Origin: Tetrapyrgos nigripes
Lineage: Eukaryota > Basidiomycota > Agaricomycetes > Agaricales > Campanellaceae
Assembly: GCA_013368315.1 (NCBI GenBank)
Contig: JAACJM010000109.1
Span: forward strand, 203,066 to 267,065
DNA: 64,000 nt
Direction: 5' to 3'
Part shown: piece by piece, positions 36,997-48,140 of the stretch
Layout: each line of letters starts with the position of its first letter
Position numbering within the stretch: the first letter of the stretch is position 1
Notes under the pieces: generated by a model
Database searches by the model: none
What the model saw: only the letters and a program-made list of their open reading frames with translations
Told to the model about the DNA's origin: nothing
Made by a program: the position numbers and the translations under genes

Positions 36997-39539
36997 ATGT
37001 CTGCTGTGCTTCCCAACCATTCTCGAAAAACACCACTTCCTGCTGGCTGGGATGTCAAGAAAATCCGAAAACTCGTTGAGGAAAAGACTGGCAAGAAACT
37101 GTGTTGGTGGCAGATCAAGACTGCTCTCGCTATCTATGATGGGAAAGATGTTGTGGGAGTTGCGCGGACAGGGGCTGGGAAAACTATGTCATTCTGGATT
37201 GCTTTAATGATGTCTCGAGCAGAAGGTTGTGATGATGTCACAGTCGTTGTGACTCCACTCAATTTGTTGGGGAAGCAGAATGCTATTCAGCTGAATGATG
37301 GCTCCTTCCTCTCTGCTATTGCAGTGAGCAAAGAAAACTCCAATGCTCAGACTTACAAAGTGCGTAATTCTGTTTACTATCTTATTCTTCAGTTTCTAAC
37401 TCTATTATGCGCAGGACATCGCTTCCGCTAAATATAATGTCGTAGTCAGTAGCCCTGAGCTACTGAATGAAGATTTATGCCAGACACTCATCAAGAATCC
37501 CAAGTTTGCTGCAAAGATCATGTACTTTGTCTTTGACAAAGCACATTGCATCAGTCAGTGGGGCAAGACTTTTCGGGACCAGTACCTTTATGTAGGCATC
37601 ATCCGACATCTCCTCCCATGTACTGCAAAGACCATTCCCTTCCATATTGCGTCTGCAACCCTTCCCAAGACAATACTTGACGACGTCGTGGATCTGCTGC
37701 TCTTGCGGCCCAAGAGTATGGAGCATGTCACCATGTCAAATGACCGTCCGAATGTCGATGTCGTTGTTCGTCAAATGGAGCATCCTACCGACATATCAAG
37801 ATCTCTCCTTCTTAATACCACCTGATTTCAAGGACGGTGATCCGCCGCTGCTGAAGTTTGTTGTCTTCCTGGACAATACTCGACATGCTGAAGACGCTGT
37901 CAAGGCTCTCCGAGAGCTTCTTCCATCCTGTCATCACGATAAAATTCATTATTTTCACGCCACCATGACGAGTATGTATCGAGATGAGAACTTGGAGGCT
38001 TTTCAGAAAGGAGAAGTCTGGGGTTTGGTGGTAACAGACACGTTTGGAATGGTATGATCATCTTTGCTTTCACTCTACTTGCAGGTTTTTTTACTCGTGT
38101 CTAATTATTCATTTTTAGGGTATTGATCTACCGGATATCCAGATCGTCGTTCAGTATTGCGCCACTTGTGACTTCAACATGCTTTGGCAACGGTTTGGAC
38201 GTGCTGGCCATGGTCCCGACTCATCTGCAATAGCAGTCTTTCTTGTCGAAAAGACTTTTTTTGACGCCGACCGCCTGAAGAAGCAAGATAATCGCATGAA
38301 GAAGACAAAGGCAGCTACCTCCACTGAGACTAAAGAGAACACGGGGCCTTTTTCAAGTTCTAAACGGAAGGCTAAGGCGCAGGGTGGCTCACTGCCTAAA
38401 CGGTGGCGCGTCCACAACGCCAGCAATCTTGAAATACCCAGTCCAGATCAAGCTGCCGATTTGACTCCATCTACGATGCCAATTGTTCCTGCTTCTGTTG
38501 GGGACTATGCACAGACTGATGAGTCCCGTCATCTCATGTACCAGGCCAAACTCGCAACCGGTGCTAGGACTCGAAGATCCAAAGGTAAACAAGACGAACC
38601 CATTCCCATAGGATCTGCTCTCGACGAGTTCATCAATGCTCCTACTCGTGGAATTTCCTGTCGTCGTCATGTTGTGACTCTCTATTACTCCAATGACAGA
38701 GTTAGTGAGTATCTATCATTCAAAGGTTTTTTTGTTAGCTGTATCATGTTAACCTGACTCATTTTTAGACAACAATTATCATCTTCTCTGCGACGAGCAC
38801 AATCCTGCAGGTTGTGCACGATGTAGGCCAAAAAACCCTGAGTGTTGCTGTGACCTATGCAGTCCGAATGCGTTTAGTGAAATTCCGGCAGTCTCTCCTG
38901 CTTGTTCTACTCATGGAACGGGTAAGATTCGGGTTTCCAAGTACGAGCTGAACGAAGCTCATGCGACTCTTCGCAGCGCGCTGGAAGAGTGGCGCCTACA
39001 AGTTGCTCCTCAAGCACTTGGTAGTTTATTCTCTCATTGGGGTACACAATTATTTTTGTCAAATCAGATGCTTGATCGGATTGTTGACTGTGCAGCGTCG
39101 AAGAAACTGACCTCGTTGAGTGCCTTGCGCATAGAGATCCAGTAGAGAGCTGAGTACCTGCGGGAATACAGTCAAAAGATTCTCGACATTGTTGAAGAGC
39201 ATTTCCTGTCAACGGTGGTTCCTGCTACAAAATCCCAGGAAACTTGCAGTGGCTGTGGTCAAAAGGGACATAGAAGTACGTCTCATTTTGTTGTTGTTGA
39301 ATATATATACCCTCTGTGTAGAAAATAACAAACGATGCCCTGCTCGCTTGCAAGTGAATGTACCCAGCACTCCATCTGGTTCTCGTTTACCCCTGACACC
39401 TTTACATGCTACACCCTTTTCCAGTACTTCCACTCCCTCTCGTCTATCGCTGACACCCTTACATGCTACGCTCCTATGTTCCGAGCCCGTAACTGCCACT
39501 CCTTCTAATTTAGACACTCTGAATAGACATAATCCTTAA
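36997..39539 (+). pseudogene. RecQ-like DNA helicase with zinc knuckle, decayed
   Basis: Exons: 36997-37359, 37415-38051, 38119-38704, 38769-39275, 39322-39539. Helicase motifs are recognisable: Q-motif region (GKKLCWWQIKTAL),I (ARTGAGKTMSFWIAL), II as FDKAHCISQWGKTFRDQY, where DEAH is expected, III-like SATLPKT, V (VVTDTFGMGIDLPDIQIVV) and VI as LWQRFGRAGHG, where QRxGRxGR is expected. A zinc-knuckle-like CSGCGQKGHRKNNKRC follows near the C-terminus. Defects: a frame break near 37790 (MEHPTDI to YQDLSFLIPP), a TAG at 39143-39145, and changes E-to-K and R-to-H in motifs II and VI that should abolish ATPase activity. This helicase type is abundant in Agaricomycetes and resembles telomere-linked RecQ genes, but no telomere repeat is near. 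Confidence 0.8.
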
Positions 39540-39609
39540 ACCTTTAGTACCTACAGCTACTTATGTACATACCTTCAAATTCTTTAGTATCTACAACCAT
39601 ACCTATGAA

Positions 39610-41951
39610 TCATAAATCCTCTACATCTAGATCTCCAAACTCATCAACTTCCTCGTTCTCTAGTTCATCCTCCCACTCTTCTTCTACCTCTTTGCCCTCT
39701 TCTACGACTTCAGGTACTTTCACTCTTGATGCCATATCTATACCATCATTTAATTTGTCGGGAATGCTGTAGAGTGTTTTTCGTCCGGGAACAAAGTTGT
39801 TTGTGCGATGCTGTCAATATCTTGCTGCTAATGCCCGGAAAGCAGACAGGAGTTTTGGTCCAGAATGACGTGAGGTCCTCCTCCCCATCTTGAACATTTT
39901 CTGTGCTTGAATCCTTGTGTTTCTGAATACTCCAATGAGAGGTGATTCCTTGAGAATCCGAGCCTTGGTATGATTAGAGAATTTCCCGCCATAGATGCGC
40001 TGGTCGTTGTAACAGATCAGACTGTTGAAAATATGTATGTAACATCAATCACTTTCAGATAAAGGTTATTGTGTTCAATCCACCAATCGACACCTCTAAA
40101 CCTACCCTTCTTGGCAGTGGGATTGACCAAGATATGCATACAGATAGCTCTCCTGCAAATGATTTAGTTGCCAAAAAAAAGGATAGCTAATGATATGTAC
40201 GCAAGTCCTTTCGGTAAGTGGAAATGTACTTCTCGAAGATATTTCCGCAAGGCAGTGGAGTATTTATGCTTGCCTGAGGCCTGGAAGATGAAAGCCCAAG
40301 GCATGAAGCATGTCTCCACTCGGCCGATATCACCTTCATTCATTGCATAGGAGAGTTCTTCGTAAAGAAGAAATATTTGATGTCGTAGTAAAAGGTTCTC
40401 CTGCACTTCGTCCCTCTGGTCCTGGTGCTTTTTCCGAATGTCGTTAAAGGTGCTATCAGCAACATATGCCTTGGTGATGCGTGCAGACCATGCTTTCAGC
40501 TGATCCCATGTCGGTTTGGACTCTGCAAAATCATCAAGAGAAGTCCAGTTTGAGTTGGATTTTGCTGCCTCCAATTCCCAACAGTTCAGTCGCATTGCAA
40601 TCCCACTCTGCTGAATCACTTCGTGCATCCTTCGAAATCCAGGTTTGGACGAGATCTTTGCGGTCTCTCGTGGTCATAGAACCCTGATATCAGCCATGAG
40701 ACTGTGATCATCAGATTCGTTTCGAGATTTCAATGGTTCGATTAATATGCGCCAGAGGGCATCGGCACATGCCATCTTGACATGGAAAAGTCCAATGACA
40801 TAAACAAGATTCTGCAGGCGCCGCCACCGTGTCTTCTCCTCTGATCATGATCTCTGCAAGCTGTCTACCCTCTCGCCCACACCTAAATCCCCAAAGATAA
40901 TTTGAACATGATTTCCTACATTGACACGTCTCTTGTTGGCGGGATCAGCAACACCTTGGTCGTGCGGGTCACCAATATTTCCCTGTTTGGAGAGAAAATC
41001 CTCGATGACCTGTGCGTTCTCTGCAGGTGTAGCACAGGCAGAATCAACCATATGTAGATGAACCTGCTTGGATTCAATGATGGGGATGGAATCAATTGAT
41101 TCTGGTGGCTCCTTGTCGAGATTGGAGCGGAACTGGGAGAAATATACAGGTCCATGCTAGATAAGATCACGTAGAAAGACCCAAGCGTTAAAGCGCTCTC
41201 GACGTAAGAGTCCAGAGGGGTGATCAGGGGCTTCAGGGTGAAGACGAAGTAGGTCAAGGTCAGATACATGTTGGTGATTAGAGGTGACTTGTCCCATATC
41301 TCGTCAGCGCAGTTGAGATCCTGCAACGTCACATTGTGTTGAAATGGAAGCATAGTGCTGGAGGTTAAATGGATGAGGGTAGGCTGTGCGTTTTCGAGGG
41401 TGGATGCCTGTTTTAAATTGATGTCGACATTATCGTACCCATATGCATTAAGCAAGGTGCTTGCTGTTTCCTCGATCTGCTTCTTTGACTCGACACTCAG
41501 GCTATCAACAGCGTCATCTGTCGCAGATGACAATATAGATAACCCAATGTGTGCCAGTAGCTCGACGACTGTATCCGGTGCATTACATGCATGTAAGAAA
41601 AGTCCGATCAGGCTTTGCAATGCATTGCAGCGCTGATTGGTACTTTGAAGCATGATACTCATGCACATGACTTGTTTCTGAACAAATAATCAAGTTTATA
41701 ATCATTATACTGCTGAGAGGCCAATAGAGAAAGTACTTTACTTACAATAATGAGGGAAGATTTCCGGTTTTCCAATACTTGACTCTCTATTAACATTGGT
41801 GGGTCCACATCCTCCCATCCATCATTGTATATGTCCTTCGCCCCATGTCTTGTCCAGTACACTGATTCTTTGTCTTCCTCATTGCTAACATCTACCATTT
41901 CAACATCTTCTGAACCAACATCTTTTTTGCCAAACTTTCGTTCACTTCGTT
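39610..41951 (-). pseudogene. DUF6589-type gene, C-terminal part (split by insertion)
   Basis: The minus strand carries most of a DUF6589 protein. Landmarks in order: KQVMCMSIMLQSTNQRCNAL and LIGLFLHACNAPDTVVELLA (41690-41550), YGYDNVDINLK, HVSDLDLLRLHPEAPDHPSG, RRERFNAWVFLRDLI, GPVYFSQFRSNLDKE, VQIIFGDLGVGERVDSLQRS, VIGLFHVKMACADALWRILI, GFRRMHEVIQQ, GRVETCFMPWAFIFQASGKH, then after an intron HILVNPTAKKGRFRGVDWW, and finally NNFVPGRKTLYSIPDKLNDG with an acidic tail to the stop at 39610. Four in-frame stops break it: TAG 41159-41157, TGA 40847-40845, TGA 40676-40674, TGA 39816-39814. One base also appears lost near 41285. DUF6589 is of unknown function. Its N-terminal exon lies beyond the 2.6-kb element at 41960-44538. 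Confidence 0.8.
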
Positions 41952-41959
41952 GCCTCCGC

Positions 41960-44538
41960 ACCCCATGACGCGGGGGCTTTATAAAACTCATGGCGTAACC
42001 ATGCAAACCGTTTTATAAAAGCTGTGGTTCAACCATAGGCACTTTTATAAAGCTTACTGCCAAAATAACCAGAGCTATCCTTAGTACACAACGCTCAAGG
42101 CTTACTCAGGCCTCAAGGTCTCAAGGAGGATCAGGCCATGTACCAGCGAGGGCCATGACTCTGGACCAAGGTCCATGCGTTGCGTTCTTACTTAAGAATT
42201 GCAATCCACAGTGCGTTGTGCGTTCTTACTTAAATTACCATACATTACCGTCTTGTAACTACACCGTAAACTGTACAAATCCAAATGTCTCATCTTCTAG
42301 TTTAATAGCGCTTTCACCAGCGAGGAAATTGGCAGGCAGCTTCTCCCATCCAACTCTCACCTAGTCCTACAATCGTCCATCATCCTCAGTCTCACACGTA
42401 CATCACGTTGATACTCAGCGTATGCTTTATGCCCCTCTGCACACTCTGCCAATCGACTAAGACCTTTAACATCACCACTAGACCAAAGTTTCACCTCATG
42501 TTTCAAACCGAGATGTGGGCCACTGCGTATTTTTTTGGTCGGAGAACGAGACTGGAATCATGTGCCAGGGCTGACTGTGCAGAGCCGGGTGGGGAACACT
42601 CTTGGCCCTTGAGTGAGGAATCTGAGTCCGGTAGAAAGAACGAGAGAGGGGAAAGGTGGAGGGCAGGGAGTGGAGGAAGGAGCAGCGTTGACGCGTTGAC
42701 GGGAAACTGACGGGGAACCATGACATGTCGATACAGAATTTTCGCATCACGTGCATGTTGGCGTGTCGAGACGCGCGCGAACGCGTTACGCGTCTACTAT
42801 ATAATCCGTCTTGTTTTCTACTACGTGATTTATTAGAGGAGATTCACTCGGGCTGAGTTCATTGTAAGATCACCCTACTTCCCCAATAATCTGAACCACA
42901 GTGTACATCATGATGCAAAATTTTGTATGATCAAAATTCAGAGTGTATGACTGAAATTCGGGTGGGGTCTTCTTTACAGATTTTCCCCGGTCGAGCTGTG
43001 CTTTTCTATGAATTTCTTTCATAAACAAGACTGTTCCTTCTGTTTATAAAAGTAATTACGGCAATAACAGATAGATACCTTGGTAGAGTTCTGATTGTGT
43101 ATGATCAAAATTCAGTTGTATGACTGAAATTCAATTTCTGACCAAAATTCCCCATCTTGCACACCCTGAGCATCACATTATTCTTCTATGGTGTATCAGT
43201 ACTGCCTTAAACCTCAACATAGAGGGCAGGGATTACAGAGGCATTATAATTTCACATAAACCTTCAAAAGCCTTACTAGTAGAGGCACAGTGTGGTACAA
43301 GCCATGTTCTGGTCCCATTTGCACATAATCAGCAAAGGAAAGCATTTTACATCGGAAATAAATACTCCTGAAGTATATTTCAAGAGATCTTTCAGGCTGT
43401 ATTCAGAAATTTCTGGTCCTTCACTCATGCTGTCCCATTTCATGATGTATGAATCATGATACAACCATGTGGTGTTTCTGCCTTTTGAATGGCATAAAAT
43501 CCCTTCATGCTTTGTCTGATGAGACAACTGGACTGTCCTAATTCTTTGGCATGTACAGTAACTTGGGGCCTCGTTGAGGCCTCGACATAATCAACCAGAT
43601 GATGTACTGTACGCAAACTGTATGAACAGCGCTTGAATTGGAATTTTGCTCATACAGGGTCTATTTGATCATACACCAGCTTGTACTTGACCTATGCACA
43701 GTGTCTTGCTTTCAGCATTGAAAATGAATGAAGTATTGCAAAATAATCATGCAAATGATGCCGGTATTTCGATTGCGAACGAATTTCAATCATACAGCAG
43801 TAATTTTGGTCATACACGGTAGTTTCAGTCATACAACGTTGATCGGACTGGACCTTGAATGCACAATTTTTTGCTCTCGGAACTGCAAATATGTGAAGCA
43901 TGTCCTCATTGCGTACAGAAATTGCATCGATATGTGGATTTCGAAAGATTTTCGGTCATACACGGATTTTCGGTCATACATGGGGATTTCGGTCATACAG
44001 TGTAAATTACACTGGACCTTGAAGGCACGATTTCTTGCTCTCGGAATTGCGAATCTACGAAGCATTGTATATTAACCATCATGCCCCAGAGAAATAGGAT
44101 CAGTACTAGAATTTTGGTCATACACGGGAATTGATAAGTATTGTAAATCAAATATCAAGATGGAAATACCCAACCAAAGCCACGTGTTAACATATCAGAG
44201 AAGAAGTGGAATACGCCAGCAATGTAGAGGGCAAACGACAAAAGCACCAACTGAAAAACGACGAGGCAAGCAGGCGATGCTGTGCTGCCACAGGCATTTG
44301 CCGCAGAACACGCGGACGCCGGATGTTGCCGCTTTCTGAAATGGGAAATGGGCGATGGACCAGCGACGCTGGGGTCGTGGGAAGAGGTCCGGGAGGTGCT
44401 GGATTTTAAAAAAGTCGCGCACAAGCGGAGTGCTTTATAAAAGTGACTATCGTTGATCCATTGGTTTTATAAACGTCTTGCATGGTTAGACCATGCAATT
44501 TTTATATACTTTTATAAAAAAATGTGTGTAATGGCCTG
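41960..44538. mobile_element. 2.6-kb non-autonomous hAT-like element inside the DUF6589 gene
   Basis: An 8-bp direct repeat GCCTCCGC flanks it (41952-41959 and 44539-44546). The ends are inverted: left ACCCCATGACGCG and right (complement) CAGGCCATTACACAC. Inner subterminal blocks also match in inverse: left CATGGCGTAACCATGCAAAC and CACTTTTATAAAGC, right (complement) CATGGTCTAACCATGCAAGA and CACTTTTATAAAGC. Inside are many copies of a GTATGA..GAAATTC motif, forward at 42935-43140 and inverted at 43780-44125, as expected of transposase-binding repeats. No transposase is encoded. Removing the element and one 8-bp copy restores the host frame (KLVKLRR to QRSERKFGKK on the minus strand). Confidence 0.88.
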
Positions 44539-44546
44539 GCCTCCGC

Positions 44547-44950
44547 AGCTTTACCAGTTTTGGATTAGCATCCAAAAGCACTTCGAGGAGGTCCCAAACG
44601 TCTGGGGCATGCTTCTGCATATCTTGAGCAAGGGAATCAACATCTATCTTGGACAATTGCTTGCTGGTAGCCTTGGTAGCAGAGAATCGAAGGTCAGCCA
44701 CACTACCAACGAGAGTCAGAAGCTGCTGCGTGTATCTGTCCATCATTTTCTTTCGTGCCCAATTGATTGTGATTTCCGCAAACCCAAAACTACACTCCCA
44801 AGTGCTTAGAACATTGTGGACTTGTGCTTGAAGGTTATCTTTTTCTTGTACTAAATCCTCATTTTGAGTAAGAGAAATGAGAAAGTCTGCAGGACTGGCA
44901 GCCATTTCATCGAGCTTGGAGAGGATAGACTGAAGCTGAGGGGTGATCAT
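44547..44950 (-). pseudogene. DUF6589-type gene, N-terminal exon (split by insertion)
   Basis: The minus strand from ATG 44950 gives MITPQLQSILSKLDEMAASP, DFLISLTQNEDLVQEKDNLQ, then a helical segment and a terminal HAPDVWDLLEVLLDANPKLV. This is the usual start of DUF6589 proteins ('AP.lW.ll..ll'). The open frame runs upstream to 45163 but passes through the short inverted-repeat element there, so 44950 is preferred as start. The coding sequence is interrupted directly after KLRR by the element at 41960-44538 and resumes at 41951. Confidence 0.75.
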
Positions 44951-45107
44951 TGTTAGGCAAAACTCGTTCCAATATCGATAAGCATTCTGAGGACAGAGGA
45001 CGCCATGGCCAAGAGGTCGCGCTCGTACGGGGATAGGGGCGCGTGAGGGCGTGTGTGATATGGAGCGCGTTCCGATTTGATGGCCGAGATTCCTGCCGTT
45101 ACAGTTG

Positions 45108-45243
45108 TGCCAGCCCCCATATGGCGACTGGAGCCTTTGATATCTCGCAAGCTGATTGGTCAATTCTTAATATATTGACAAACAAAGTACAAATAACGTT
45201 CTCCTCACTCCTAGCAATCAGCAGTCGCCATATCGGGGGCTGG
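45108..45243. mobile_element. 136-bp MITE-like inverted repeat
   Basis: CCAGCCCCCATATGGCGACTG (about 45109-45129) pairs with CAGTCGCCATATCGGGGGCTGG (about 45220-45241), and inner GCTGATTGGT pairs with AGCAATCAGC. The spacer is AT-rich. It sits upstream of the DUF6589 N-terminal exon, so it may have replaced part of that promoter. Flanking target duplication is unclear. Confidence 0.7.
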
Positions 45244-45325
45244 GAAGGAGCCTGGCCAAGAGCCAATTTCTTCCCAAAACCCGTTAAAAGACAGCTGCTC
45301 CCTTCTCAAAATGTCTCTATATGGA

Positions 45326-45692
45326 CTGGGGTAAAGTGCCATCGCTTCGCGTGGCAAGCTACAAGGCCTTCAGGATTTCAACAGCACATATTAATGTACG
45401 GTTTTTGAGAGGCAACATAGTACATGTAAGTAAATGCTATTATAACAGCGGAAGAAATCAGTACAAGCACCTTGACCACTGGGGGAGGAACCCAGACATG
45501 AGGAGGAGGAAGCAAGGCGCACTCGATGCTGCCTTAGTTACGCGGTCCGAGGAAGCCGTGAACGATGTCATGGTGGTCTCGACCATGAGCGCTTGACGAG
45601 CGCCAAAAAACAGGGGTGGGAGTTTGAACCCGTGGAAAAGATCTGGGAGGTCGCTCTGCGACATAAATTAACTCAGCCTAAAGGCCTCGTAA
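45326..45692 (+). repeat. R1 family, copy C (367 bp)
   Basis: The left end is CTGGGGTAAAGTGCCATCGC then TTCGCGTGGCAAGCTACAAG; the right end is AACTCAGCCTAAAGGCCTCG plus TAA. The interior has TTACGCGGTCCGAGGAAGC, GGTCTCGACCATGAGCGCTT, GGGAGTTTGAACCCGTGG and GGGAGGTCGCTCTGCGACAT. GTTTGAACCC resembles a tRNA B-box, so a SINE-like origin is possible, but there is no poly(A) tail. This is the cleanest long copy. Confidence 0.85.
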
Positions 45693-46289
45693 TGGTGTGT
45701 GGACTGTACTTCAACGAGCAAAAGAGCGTCGGGCAAACTCGGACGACGTCGGCTACACTGTGACGAATTGTGACATTGCCTGGGGAAACCTCGGGCCTAT
45801 CCCGAGAACGCTTGCAGGTTTTGTATGCTTACGCCGTAATGTACGCTTGGGGGCAAGCCTAATCGATCAGCTTGCGCCCGAACGGGCCCTGAAGCTGACA
45901 AGATGTTGGTTTGATTGTCGTTTGAAGCCGGGAAATAGTGTCCTTGAGTATTTATGCTGCAATAGCAGAACTATATCCACTCAGATAGCTTTGTTCTAAG
46001 TTAGTGTCTTTGTTGAGGCGCTGTATCAGCGATCATTGTTTTCATCACTAGTACTGGTTCATCACTGGACCTTTTCAGAAAGTGCTAAGTGTTAGCGTGA
46101 TTGAATTTGCATTGCAGCCGTAAGTACATCAATGGTTGCATGTGCCTCGCACTGGCGCAGATATGATAAATACTGAGCTTGTCTATGAATAAATTTCAAT
46201 TGGAGTGCCTCTGCAGCCGATTTTCGCGGGAAATACTTATAGTTCAACTCGAATGGGTACTATCCTGTCCTATCTTGCTTTCCCCCATC
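45693..46289. other. Spacer upstream of membrane protein copy 2
   Basis: No gene recognised. A 100-codon open frame at 45697-45999 has no family features and begins inside the end of repeat copy C. The right half is the presumed promoter of the next gene. Confidence 0.35.
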
Positions 46290-47912
46290 ATGACAATGAA
46301 CGAATCGACGAACGATCAGGACACACTTACCGCTATCGCATATCCTTTATACAACGGTATTGCAGCTTACACTGTGGAGTCTGCTTGCTGGGGTGAGTCT
46401 TCAACACTAGCTGTAGTATTTACCTGTCGCTGAGTAATATACTACTAGGTGCCTATTTTCTTTTGTTCACGTGTGCTACATTCCTGTTATGGTGGGTTAT
46501 GAACCGTGAAGCCAAGATTTTCTATGATTTTTGAGATAGTATTTATTCTATATCTTGTTCCTTGACAGCTCAAGAGGCCTACACCAACTCAGTAGCAAAA
46601 TCATATTAACCGTTATGTGTCTCATGTTCATCAACAGCACTATTCTATGGGTCCTCAACTTTCTCTATGCCTTATTGCGAGTACAGGGTACTCTCATTAA
46701 TGCAGGTCCAACTCTCACACTGGCAAAGAAAGTGGAAAGAACACAAAATATGTATCTGAATCCATTAGCTTTGCCTATGGAGGGTTTGTGGCTCTTAAAT
46801 GTGAGATATTTGTTTGTTATTTTTTAAATTTCTGTTGATGTATTTGCTCCTTCTTTCTTTCCCCTTCCAAACTTACACAGATGTTACTGAATGATTGTAT
46901 TGTTATCTGGCGTGCATATATCATTTGTGGAAAGCAGCGCTTGGTCATTATTCTTCCTGGAATATGTTTGCTTGCAGCATTGGGTAAGTACCAGGCTGTG
47001 ATGATCTTTCTAATTATTATTCTCAAAATTTTACAGGCTTTTCTATTACCGACATGCTCTGTTTGAGCGCCAACACTTTTCGACAAGCAAACTACTATCC
47101 CTGATGGCAGTAGAATCTGTGTTTGGTCTGAGCCTATAGCCTAGGCTCTTTCACTTATCACAAATCTCTTGTCAACATCTGCAGTTGCTTTAAAAGCATG
47201 GTAAACTTCCGAATTATTTTGTCCGTTGATTAACCATTTACTGAGTCCGTCTTTGTTTCCTTTGTCTGCAACATTCAGGGAATTGAGAAGGTTATTACAA
47301 GTAGCATTTGGAAATTGTACCTCTTCAAGATCAAAGGCCCAACAAGTCTTATCTTTGTTGGTAGAATCTGGTTTCATTTATTGTAAGCCTGAAGTCTTCA
47401 AGTCTCTCATTCAACTAAACTGAGATAATTCTGACTGCTTTTTTCTTTCCAAATTTTCCTAGGTTTATTCTGGGTCAGTGTCCCTTAGATTATAAGAGTC
47501 AATTAATAAGTGAGCACTGGAATGATTGTGAACTGACTTTCCTATATCTTCCAGTCCTGCGAAATCATTCTGTTTCTTGATATTACAGAAAGGGACAAGT
47601 CTATCTTCGTATATGAAGTGTTTTCAGTCTAGGTGATCAGATGTCTGTAAGTGTCATTCATCATTGAATTGAATATACAATCTTATTCTTCTGTAGGGCC
47701 TATATTCAACTTCAATCATAGTGCTAGTTTCTCTGCAGATGAGTGTCGCTGACACGGCATTGCAGACTGTGATAGTGAATGGGAGTGCACTTAATTCCTT
47801 GGAAGCTGGCAGAGCTTTGGAAGTGCCTGCCAGTGCTGAGGATAATGTAGTTGCGCAAGGCATTAGCAAAGTGGAACAGGGAATGGCGAATGAGGAGGAC
47901 AGGAAGGTGTAA
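46290..47912 (+). CDS. Multi-pass membrane protein, basidiomycete family (copy 2)
   Basis: Exons: 46290-46392, 46449-46491, 46569-46800, 46881-46983, then later exons near 47037, 47279-47383 and 47736-47912. The N-terminal half reads through YNGIAAYTVESACWG, AYFLLFTCATFLL, KIILTVMCLMFINSTILWVL and the signature MLLNDCIVIWRAYIICG. This aligns by motif with YVIGDGIVVWRAWIMF of the gene at 32092. Later exons give RELRRLLQVAFG and KAQQVLSLLVESGFIYC, matching VSKAHKILILLVESGMLYC of copy 1. The tail (ALNSLEAGRALEVPASAE) is hydrophilic. The exon after 47037 meets a stop (ANTFRQANYYP) that I could not splice around, so part of the gene may be decayed. Function unknown. Confidence 0.65.
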
Positions 47913-48140
47913 TTGGAAAGCCGAGCACCTTGTTCTTATTTTCATGCTCAGCCAGGAATTTATTGATTCGAGCCAAGTTATGGAGTAAAAAATCATTTTG
48001 TGTACAACATTGATAAATTAAGAATAGATAGCACTTCGATAATACATGTATTCAGGCAGGTGCTTACAAGGAAATCTTTGCTGAGTCTCCACATGATGGT
48101 TGCTGTGAAATATAACAGATCAGATATACAGCCAAGACTT

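Noticed and set aside
39563..39772. Plus-strand Ser-rich open frame
   Set aside because: It is the complement of the acidic C-terminal tail of the DUF6589 gene on the minus strand.
45326..45692. R1 copy C as a tRNA gene
   Set aside because: It has a B-box-like GTTTGAACCC, but I could not fold a cloverleaf or find a fitting A-box and acceptor stem.
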